DNA of 64,000 bases, from positions 44,722,227 to 44,786,226 of the forward strand of contig OY970824.1 of NCBI GenBank assembly GCA_963853835.1, given 5' to 3'. Both the position numbers and the translations under genes were made by a program. The DNA comes from Calendula officinalis (lineage: Eukaryota > Streptophyta > Magnoliopsida > Asterales > Asteraceae). Below the pieces are notes generated by a model. It saw only the letters and a list, made by a program, of their open reading frames with translations. It did not search any database and had not been told where the DNA came from. Shown here in pieces: positions 49,005-58,536 of this stretch. Positions within the stretch are counted from its first letter, which is position 1. The number at the start of each line of letters is the position of its first letter.

Positions 49005-49009
49005 AATTG

Positions 49010-49394
49010 GCAAGGCCCAACTCGATTAATTGAGTTGTTACAGATACACTATAACTATATATTGCAATGACCAATTAGTGAGTGGTGGTGGCGGTAGTTA
49101 TGCTGGCTGGTGGTGGTCGCAAATGGTGGCTAGTGGTGGTGTTAATTTTAACTTTTTTAAGTTTAAGCAATTAATAATAAATATAATTATAGTCAAGTAA
49201 TGTAGATATGATGTAGTGACTTAGTTGGTTAGGAGTTGTGTTAATAATGCAGATGTCACAAGTTCAATTACTATATGGTGCATATTTTTTATAAATACAA
49301 ATTTATCTTAAAATGTATTGGCTGAAAATTTAATACGTCTGATGACGACCATATGATGTTTTCAATTACTATATGGATGCAACAACTTTTAATA
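49010..49394. other. Non-coding stretch with GGTGGT runs and a weak tRNA-like segment
   Basis: GGTGGTGG-rich bases occupy 49083-49140. Around 49216-49270 the words TTAGTTGGTTAGGAG and CAAGTTCAATTAC are spaced like tRNA A and B boxes, possibly an old SINE head. No coding region is seen. Confidence 0.3.
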
Positions 49395-49710
49395 CTTCCT
49401 TCGATTCAAAATAAGTGCTACATTTTTGGTTTTACGGTTTTTGAGGCAAAAAAATTATAATGAAAGTTAAATTAGATTAATTGAATGGTTAGTGGATAAT
49501 GGTTCCACCCCTTTTGAATAAAGTGGGGTTAATGATGTTTAATAGTAAAAAGTAAGGGTAAATGAGTCATTTCACTTTGTTAAAGTAGATAGTTAGTGGG
49601 TGTGTGTCGTACTTTTTTTTTTGCCAAATAAGGTAATGTTTCAAAGTGTATCACTTATTTTGAATCACCCATATAAGAAAAGTGTAGCACTTATTTTGAA
49701 TCCAAGAGAG
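49395..49710 (-). mobile_element. Stowaway MITE copy 2, opposite orientation
   Basis: It starts CTTCCTTCGATTCAAAATAA and ends with TTATTTTGAATCCAAGAGAG, flanked by TA (49393-49394 and 49711-49712). The interior is the reverse complement of copy 1 (AGTGGGTGTG against CACACCCACT), so the two belong to one family and lie head to head around the solo LTR. Confidence 0.88.
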
Positions 49711-49784
49711 TATTGTTTTTATTTACAAATTATGTAAATTTATTTATCAAATACAAAAAAAAAACTACATAAGAATAACCGAAA

Positions 49785-49982
49785 TTAGGTATTTGTGGTG
49801 GTATAATCATGTACCATGTGCTTTACAACAACACAAGCGGCGTGCCATCCATCTGGACCTTCCGCAGTGTTGCAAAATTGCTCACACAAGTCAACTGTGT
49901 AGTCTTCCTCTCTACATGCCATTCCGGTGTTGCACATCACCTTAATATAAGGTTTTTCTGCACATATTTCATAATCAATCAA
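49785..49982 (-). CDS. Cysteine-rich peptide-like frame, possibly the second exon of a secreted peptide
   Basis: The minus-strand frame has a Cys pattern C-x5-C-x9-C-x3-C-x12-C in MCNTGMAC, CEQFC and HAACVVV. The bases ATATGTGCAG near 49960 give a possible splice acceptor just before KPYIKV, so residues before it may be intron. Plant defensin-like genes have a signal-peptide exon and a cysteine-rich exon; only the second type of exon would be here. No signal peptide is found up to the inverted-repeat element at 50079. Family membership is not proven and the number of Cys (five, or six counting the one upstream) is unusual. Confidence 0.35.
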   Translation of the reverse strand: MIDYEICAEKPYIKVMCNTGMACREEDYTVDLCEQFCNTAEGPDGWHAACVVVKHMVHDYTTTNT

Positions 49983-50078
49983 ATGATAGATGATAGTACA
50001 TTTCTATAATGTACAAATTAAAAAATGAGATTATGAAATATAATTATGGGATTCTGCATGCCAATCATTTTATATAGG

Positions 50079-50783
50079 CCTGTAAACGAACCGAACGTTC
50101 AACGAAACGTTCGCGAACCGTTCGGCGGGAGTTCGTTTATATTCGCTCGTTTAGCTAAACAAACGAACACGAACAAGATTACAAAGGCACGTTCGTTCGT
50201 TTACGTTCGTGAACATCCGCTCGTGTTCGTTTATTAGTGTTCGTTTGTGTTTGTGTTCGTTTATTTTTGAATTAAATATAAAATATTATTCATAATATTA
50301 ATTAATTATAGTTCAAATAAAATATGTAAATATATAAAGCCCTTAGGTTAAGACTTTCTTATTCAATTCATTTAGAAACCCGCAACCCTAGATCTCCATT
50401 ACTTGTTTAGAATTAATAATCTTGGGTTGTTCATGTTTTCAGTTATGCAACTTATGTTTATGATATCCTTAAGGTAGTTTTGAAATGGTAGAAACATATT
50501 TTCCTGCACTTTGTTCGTTTGTGTACGTTTGTATTTGTTTATGTTCGTTTGTGTACGTTTGTGTTTGTTTTGTGTACGTTTGTGTTTGTTTATGTTCTTT
50601 TGTGTTCGTTTATGTTTGTTACCCTCGTTCACGAACCGTTCGTGAACACAAATTTTTCTTAACAAACGAACATGAACACAAAATTCCATTCGATAAGTGT
50701 TCATGAACTGTTCACGAACACATTTTTTTCTTAACAAACGAACACGAACAAGGCCCCGTTCGTGTTCGTTCGGTTCATTTACA
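50079..50783. mobile_element. GTTCG-rich inverted-repeat element
   Basis: The left end CCTGTAAACGAACCGAACG and the reverse complement of the right end TTGTAAATGAACCGAACG are inverted repeats. The arms are filled with GAACACGAAC/GTTCGTGTTCG words that can pair with each other, and the right half holds a GTTTGTGTACGTTTGTGTTT minisatellite (about 50510-50620). Such sequence is common in plant genomes as a non-autonomous DNA element. A clear target duplication is not seen. Translated frames in it are artefacts. Confidence 0.65.
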
Positions 50784-51261
50784 ATTTTTTAACAGGAAGA
50801 ATAAAATATGAATATTTAACAGGAAACAATACAATTTTTTAATCAAAATCTATTGAGTAAAATCATAGTGTAACACTGCAAATTCAAACCCGGTTTTTTT
50901 TTAAATAATGGAAGCGTAATATTCAAACCGTATTAAGTTATGTCATTTTACAAAATACAACTTCAATCATAATATTAATCAAAACATCAAAAACGCTTTA
51001 ATGTGTTACTATAAAACGGCTCGATTACGAACTATTATCAGAGTAGCCATTGGTCAACAATTCCTAACCAGCACCCATTGACCCGCCCAACAAACCGAAC
51101 CTGCAAAAGAGTCAACGAGGTGGGGGATTAGCTAACAGCTAAGTGAATGAACTTAAACAAACAATATATAATAGTACAACCGATATAAATTCATACTTAG
51201 CTTTGTGAATGAACTTAAACCAACAATATGTAATAGAGCAACCGATATAAATTCACACTTT

Positions 51262-51332
51262 CCCGATTAGTTAGATTTTCCGGATTCGTTAACACTTTCC
51301 CGATTAGTTAACACTTTCCCGATTAGTTAAAT
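51262..51332. repeat. Short tandem repeat with TTTCCCGATTAGTTA units
   Basis: Three to four imperfect units of about 20 bases (AACACTTTCCCGATTAGTTA) lie in the LTR fragment. Confidence 0.75.
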
Positions 51333-51609
51333 TTGAAGAGGAACGGTGGTTCGGCCGAACCTTAAATCATTGTTGGCCTATAATGATAACCGTTAGCCCT
51401 TTACTCAATGACGGTGTGTACCTCCTTAGAACAACCAGTGCTTCTAAGGACGGTACACCGTATCATTAGTAAACATATGCCAGTAGAATGTTTCAATTAC
51501 TGACATCTTCCCCAAATGTGCACATAATTAATTAACATTATTAATTATATCGAAGTGTGGAATTGCAATAAACATTGCAGCCAAAAACTGCACCCGAAGA
51601 CGTTCGCGT

Positions 51610-51712
51610 CGTTAATACTGGTCAGTTAGTACTGATCGGTTAATACTGATCCGTTACTACTGGTCTGTTACTACTGGTTCGTTATTACTGCTCCGTTACT
51701 ACTGGTCCGTAT
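51610..51712. repeat. Minisatellite with 14-15-base GTTACTACTGGTCC units
   Basis: About seven imperfect units (GTTAATACTGGTCA, GTTACTACTGGTCT, GTTATTACTGCTCC and similar) follow one another. They occupy the place in the LTR where the GATAGC palindromes lie in Gypsy-1 and Gypsy-2. Confidence 0.8.
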
Positions 51713-51986
51713 TCAAACCCATGTGGAACCCAAAACTTTTGAACGTTATACATTCTATTACTTCTCACCCAAGTATTCAATTTCTACCAAATTGCAACAC
51801 ATATAGATTGAAGGATAAATCTACTCACCTCAGCTCTCTAAGCTCCACTCAGTGGTCTAATATTACTGAGTCTTCCCATTTTCCTGAAATCAATAATGAA
51901 TACCGATTAGTAACTCGAATTCGCCAAATAATAACAATAGTCAATATAAGTTCAAAACTAGTATTTCTCATCAACAATACTTCCAT

Positions 51987-54363
51987 TGTAACACCCAAAA
52001 TTTCGTAAAAATTTAAAAAATTTTAAGTACAAGATTTAAATAAAAAGGTCCCAATATAAAACCCAAATATAAATGTTTAACATTTAAAAATGTAATTAAA
52101 GCGTAAAAGGGTTTTAAATAAAAAATTAAGTTTAATAAATAATAACGTTCCACATCAGCACTAAAAAACGATACAGCTGTCAACCGTCAACCTTCTCTTT
52201 TCCTTTGCCAGAACCTGAAATAATGGGGGAAAGTTTTGGGTCAGCGGGAAAGCAGAATGAATATTCTCAAAATATAAACAATCATAACATACAACACATG
52301 AGGGCACATCGTTGTACTACTACTCAGATTCTACTCAATTATTTACTCAGATTAATTTCTCAGATTTTATTACTCAGATTTTAATTTATATAGCGCACTT
52401 GTGTGATTCAGGACGAGAGATCAACCTCGCCCCTCCTCACACCCCAGATTGCTATAACTCAGATTTGCCACTCAGGCTAGATTTGCCACACATGCTATAA
52501 CTCAGACGGGAGGTGATCCCAAATAGGCATATAGCCAAAACTCAGATGTGTGTTATTATGTTTTTATCTCTTTAACATAATTATCTCAGATGCCCTAGCA
52601 GGTAGTAGCACAGATACTCAGATTAGTATAATAAAACCAGATGCCCAGATACTCAGATAATAGATCAAAACTCAGATAGCAAATATAGTGCAAGTAATGA
52701 AACATATAAGTCATGTATGTATAACGTTATAACTGAATACACGGTGAGAATACTCACCTCGAATATGTAAGCTCCAAAGGTTTCTAACAGTCAACAGCAC
52801 ACCATTTTATCTCGTAGACGGTCCTAAAACATGTAAAGAAAACCTGAATTAAAACTTGACCCGAAAGCTTGTTTTTATAAAATCTGGCAGCACCCGTCAG
52901 TCTCACGGGAACAGCCATAACTCCTAAACCGTAAGTCCTATTGACAAGTGGTTTAAGGCAACGAAAAGCTAACTCAGAGAATTAGGCACTAACGCGGGCC
53001 AAAAAGTCAAAAACTTATATTAGACGGGTTAAAAATAGGCATGAACAACACGGCAGAATCTGCCAAAAATTTGTATTAACCTAAAACCCATTTTAGCAAA
53101 CCTGACCCGTTACCGGAAAACCGAGCATCCAAAAATGGACACTCGACAGCCCCGACATCTCAGTTTCCTCAAAAGTGTTTGAAAAACTCAAAACCCGATT
53201 AAATTTTATAAAAAGTTTCATGATTGGGAAACCAAGAATGATATAAACTAAACGGGAAAAGCAATAAACGATTTAAAACGATAACAACAATAAACACCAA
53301 AACAAAACCGAACCCGACCTCGGTCTCAACCTGCCATTCACACTGCCCCTACACGAAACAGATTAAGCTCGAGATAAAAACAATACACGAAACTAAGGAA
53401 GGAAAGGGGATAAAGATTATACCCTACGAGCCAAACCCCGAGACAACGATTTCATACGAACCACTACACGAACCAACATCACGATCCTCGACAACCTTGA
53501 CTGAACACTCGAACATGAGCAGAAAAGGGCTGAGGGGCTGACTTCTATATATCTCTATTTTATTTCCCAGTAAAAAAAGGACACCCAAGAAGTTTGTTGA
53601 CGTGGTTGCCAGCTTCGAATAATAAATCACCTTCAACTATTAAAGTCACCAGATTCTAAATCCAAGAGATGGATGCTACCATCACCGATTCAAATTAAAG
53701 AAAATATTAACAACCTCACCAACTCACAATTATTAAAAACAAAATCACATGAATTCCCTCTTTGAAAATTTCTTAGCCTGCCGACATCTCAATTAATTGG
53801 TGATACATACTCTTCAAAATGACCACCAACCAAAAACAAAAGCAACATCTACGAAGAATTAAAATTCCTCCAAGATAAAAACGTCCCACTTTCTTTTCTT
53901 TTTGACGCCGCCGACGAACGAACAGAGGAAAACTATACGGCTAAAAAGGGTTTCCACAATTGCAAGGGATTTAAGGGTTTAAATGTTTTAGACAGTTTAA
54001 TTAACCAAGCCCGCTACTTAAAGGTCCAAGGCCTTGACCTTTGGTCGGCCCGACTCAAAAGAATAACTCACTCTAACTATTAAATAGTCGGTTAAAAACC
54101 GAGACACACTCGGGAATAAATGAAACGTCTCACTTAATATTAAAAATATCTATCACTATAATTAATTGACTGGTTAATTGTTTAAAATTTAAATATAAAA
54201 CTAAACTAATATAGTCTAATAATATGAACCGTCTAATGACAGGTCGACTAAATAATATGAACCATCTAACTTTATTATAATTAATTTACTAATTATTCAT
54301 TTTAAATTTAAATATGACGATTAAATTAATATTATTTAATTATTAAAATTTCAGGGCGTTACA
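51987..54363 (-). repeat. Tandem array LTR, first copy
   Basis: On the plus strand it starts TGTAACACCCAAAATTTCG and ends TTTCAGGGCGTTACA, 2377 bases. It contains many ACTCAGAT words (52318-52690). Confidence 0.9.
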
Positions 54364-54374
54364 ACTCAACTCCA

Positions 54375-54480
54375 CTTGAATCAGACTTCGTCCTCGAAGT
54401 CATCGCTAGGAAGAAGTTCAGGGTAGCGATCTCGCATCTCTGACTCAGACCCGCCAACGACACACATCCTCAATTGGGAA
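54375..54480 (-). pseudogene. Pol C-terminal relic (chromodomain tail), unit 1
   Basis: The minus-strand frame reads GSESEMRDRYPELLPSDDF and EDEV and then TGA, about 10 bases before the LTR. It lines up with the tails of the Gypsy-1 and Gypsy-2 chromodomains (WETEADMKSRYPSLF), which shows that the element is a chromovirus derivative. The rest of the chromodomain is not recognised. The same relic recurs in unit 2 near 60960-61060. Confidence 0.68.
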
Positions 54481-54998
54481 GACACGAAAAACGTTATAAA
54501 TAAAAGAAACTCTTCAAGGTGACCTACTCGATCAGAATGGACTCCGGTTCTCGCAACTGCTCATACAAATCTCATATCTCTGGCGGCGCAAGACGATATT
54601 AGAAAAATCGAAACGCTCTCTAAGGATCTCGATTTATCGTCGAAAATCTTGTCGATACATACGCCAAAGCAACCCATGGCAGCATGCTGAAGATGTATCC
54701 TCGCCCTCGCAGCCTGACACGATTCCTGCACCCTCGGTAAACGTTGTGTTGAATCTCCGATTCAACTCCACTTGGAGATTTGGTATGGTTTTATTTGTGG
54801 CGACAGACGATCTTGACATGGTACTCGGTCATTCAATCCATCTTCACGGTCACACGCGGCTCTCTCATGGCGATAACAATAAGTTTTATGGAAAACTTCT
54901 TCCCATACATGTCTATTAAATGATCATTATATATTTTATCAACAGGGAAGATCTCATTATTAGCAATTCTCTATCAGAATGGCTCAGAAGGTCCTCTA

Positions 54999-55116
54999 CT
55001 CTATGGGACAATAATTTGCTTTAAGGCATAAGAAGCAAATGAGTGGGTTGCCCCACTGTCAAATAGCACAAAAAAAACAGGTACATTAATCACCAGGGAT
55101 GTACTTATTACACAGA
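54999..55116 (-). pseudogene. Protease active-site relic, unit 1
   Basis: The minus-strand frame reads STSLVINVPVFFVLFDSGAT followed by HSFAS and stops at a TAG about 15 residues later. LFDSGATHSF is the retroviral-type aspartic protease active site of chromoviruses. No further protease sequence follows. The poly-A run at 55072-55079 (8 bases) is 10 bases long in unit 2 (61652-61661), which shifts that frame. Confidence 0.82.
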
Positions 55117-58100
55117 TACCTCATACACTCAGATAAAGCACACAGAAGTTGTATTCACACACTAAGTAACTCATGTATGTTACCCAGAAATATCACTCAC
55201 GAATGTAACTCAGAAGCAACTCAGAAATCTATCCCAAAAATAACTCAAAAATATAACTCGGAAGCTAATAATATTTACCAGTAATAGCGTTAGAAGTACT
55301 CTTGGCCTCCTCACCAGTCAACCCTTAAATTTTCTCTTGATTATATCAACCACACATTTACTCGTTAAACTCATATTACCCACTTTTTACTAAAAATTTT
55401 AATTAAATTTCATACACTTATTTTAATTCACTTAATGTATTCCTCATTTACTCGATTCGATAGCTATTCTTAATCCAATAATTTTAAATATAATAAGGTA
55501 TATTATTTGATAACTCTAAGTGATAAAAATATTACTCCATTTAATAATTTCCTTTGATTATTCTCCTTAACTCAATTTAATAATTAATCACAAATAAAAT
55601 TTTCTCATTAATAAAAAATTTAAAATCCTCAAAAAAAAAATTAAATAAATATTCTCTTTAATTTACCACTTTTCTTCTTTAACTCATTATGATACTATGT
55701 CCACTTAACTCGATTTATAAATTGTATTCTTATAGTCTCAAAATTACTCAATAATCAATCAAAATAATGTTTTCTCAGTTAGCTCATTTTAATAACTCAT
55801 TACCAACTCAAATTAACGACCTCATTTTAACTCATTTCCTCAAAATTTCATTGAAATAGTTTCCTCATATCTGACTCATTAATAAGTTCTCATCACTTTA
55901 ATTTAATGATTTCTTATTATCACGTTTATAACCACACTGGAGTATGCATACCTATCTCGTTATTTTGTATATAAATATATTATTAACTATTTCTCTTTTG
56001 CACAATTGCACTCAACCCAATTAATTTGATTTATTTATTTCTTCGTTAATCCCGATTTATCAATTTGTTATAAACTCTATAATTACTCCATTGAATAATT
56101 TAAATTATTCTCAATTACTCAATTCGATAGTTACTCTTATAAATCCCTACCCAGATAAATCTCTCCGCATAAGCATCATGCTCATACTTTTATAATTAAT
56201 ACTTAATGATAATTATTTCTTGGCAATTCTCCCTGTTACCCCTACTAAACTCCACTTGGAGAAAAACTTGTCCTCGAGTTTGAAACTGACATTCTCTACC
56301 ATAATAAAACAAGCAAGCATATAATTATACAAACAATTAGGATACACATACTACTTTCACAACAACAATCATTGGTCCATTATTCCCCTCAAAATCTTCT
56401 CATAACCAACCAAATGTCCTATGTCTAAAGTAATAGGAGCCCTTTCTATTACTTTCGACACCTACATTTGTTTGGTCACGAGTCAATCCCAAAGTTCACA
56501 ACTTCCCACATAAAAATCCGCCAACAAATCACACTCAGAAGAATGAAAATTTATTATTATAATTATCATTTTTTTCATATCTAATAAACACAGATATGCA
56601 CTCAGCTGTGAGTACTCAAAATCTTACAAAAATTACCCAGAAATGCACTCAGCAAAAGGCACTCAGCCAAAAATATTTCATTATGGTTTTAACTCTTTAA
56701 CTCAGAACATAATATAACTCATAAGCTCTTTTACTTAATTTCTTTAAATAGATCATCACTGAATTCATTATGATAGTCTCCCTTTACTTCACTTTAATAA
56801 ATACCCTTTAAGATAAACATTAATAATTTCTACTTAATTCGACTCAGCAATTCTTGGGTAGTTAGTATAATAAACTTATATTGTTTATTTAATATCTCTG
56901 CGTTAACTTAACACTATCTCACTGAACTCATTATTCACATTTAGTAATCATGGATTTTTACACTTTGCTATTTAAATTACATACTTTAAAGGTTTTGCTC
57001 ATTTGAACTCAATTTAATAAATTTCAGTTTATTATTTTCTCAGCATAAATATTTTCTCAATACTTCGTGTCTCATTAACATGATGCTCTAGATAATTATC
57101 TTATAATCACTCGATATCCTCATTTAAGCTTGATTCATTGATCTTCATTATACATTTAGTACCTCCCTCATTGCTAAATTTAATAAACCCTTATTTAAAT
57201 TATAATTTTTTTTATATATCTCTAAATCAACTCGATGTATTCCTTTTTTTTTGTGAGAAAAAAAATATCCCTTAATTACATTTTTAATTACTATTCCTAT
57301 GTTGTTGTTCATCACGTGTTATTAATTAACATACTCTATTATATCATTCTAAAATGATGCTTAACATTTCCTCATTAAATGAAATTTATTAAATCTCACA
57401 ACCATTTTAAAATTTCTCTTTTACTAGTGCGTTATTATTTCTTATACTCTTGTTTTAATATTATATTGTTTAATTCAAATTATTAATTTCCCCAAATGCT
57501 TCATTTTGGTAGCTCTTCATTTCATTAAGATTTCCTCATATAAATTATCTTTTTTTTAAGACATTCTATAGGTCTTTTCTCAAATTTGAAATTTCACATT
57601 AATACATCTTTTGATTATTTAAACTCGATTCTCATCCCTACTTTATAAATTTTCAATTGTATTCCTCTTACAACCGTATTTTAATAATTGAAATTTTACA
57701 TTAACTCTATTAGGTGTTTCACTATATTGGAAACTTTTATTATTTTCCCTTCAAAATTTGTAACTCCTTATTTGCATACTCATTTTATAAAAGCACTTCT
57801 CAAAATTTTGGTTCGATATTTTCTCGTTTAGCTCAGATGTAATTATTTCTCATTTTCTCGAGTTAATAATTCCTCCTTATTCAACTTGATAAACCCTCGT
57901 TCAAGTAAATTATTCTTAATCGACTTGATTTAAAAATCTCTTATGTACTCGTTTCACTAACTCTTTATATTAATTGTCTTCTCTAGACGAAAGATTTATT
58001 ACTCCTCTTTAATATTAATAACTTCTTCATTTTCTCATTTACTCAATACGTGTTCTCATTAAATAGTTTATGGAATTTACATCATAAATTAATATCCATT

Positions 58101-58521
58101 TATTACTCTTTTGGTTAATAATTCCCACACTTATAAAATCTCACTGGTTATATGAGGTTTTTGTAATTATAACTTTTAGCGTATATATTGCAGATGCACT
58201 AAGAAACTACACTCGGAAAATATACTTAGAAAAGCGATTGACGTCGCGAAATAAACTAAGAGTTAAATCAGAATTATGCTCAAAATAAAAACAACAATTA
58301 TCATAGTTTGTCACTGATCAAAACTCAGAATATAACGAAATTCTCAAAGAAACAAAAACTCTTAGATATTACCGGCAGTAGGAAACGAGAGGTCGACGTG
58401 ACATGCTGTATACTTGATGTGAAATCTTTACTCAGGAAAATATTTTTTACTCACTTTAAAACTCAATACTCAAACTTGAGTTTGAATTCACCCCTTGTGA
58501 ATTCAAATCCCTCAAGTCAGA
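55117..58521 (-). repeat. ACTCA-rich degenerate repeat region, unit 1 internal part
   Basis: In 3.4 kb without a gene, words such as AACTCAATTTAATAA, TTAACTCATT and ACTCGATT return every few tens of bases. This looks like an old, eroded array of a short unit, occupying the place of gag. The beginning and end are not sharp. Confidence 0.5.
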
Positions 58522-58533
58522 GCTCTGATACCA
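58522..58533 (-). promoter_or_regulatory. Tandem array primer binding site (initiator Met tRNA)
   Basis: GCTCTGATACCA is the complement of TGGTATCAGAGC, three bases from the LTR that starts at 58537. Confidence 0.9.
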
Positions 58534-58536
58534 ACT

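Larger units (their letters stand above)
50869..51986 (-). repeat. Chromovirus LTR fragment, broken by the tandem array
   Basis: It starts TGTAACACTGCAAATTC and follows the same order of blocks as the Gypsy-2 LTR (GAAGCG, GGCTCGA, AGAGTCAACGA, GGGATTAGC, GCTAAGTGAAT), so it is the end part of a related LTR on the minus strand. At 51987 the tandem array is inserted. The remainder, if kept, lies beyond the right edge. Confidence 0.7.

Noticed and set aside
49205..49270. Possible tRNA or SINE head
   Set aside because: A and B boxes are weak, no stem pattern and no tail; kept only as a remark in the entry for that stretch.
50399..50737. Lys/Thr/Asn-rich frames around 50.4-50.7 kb
   Set aside because: Translation of the GTTTGTGTACG minisatellite in the inverted-repeat element.
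54634..54819. 61-codon minus-strand frame, identical at 61216-61401
   Set aside because: Its conservation is explained by the tandem duplication of the whole unit; no recognisable domain.
55099..55284. 61-codon plus-strand frame, repeated at 61683-61868
   Set aside because: It overlaps the protease relic on the other strand and the ACTCA repeats; identical only because the unit is duplicated.
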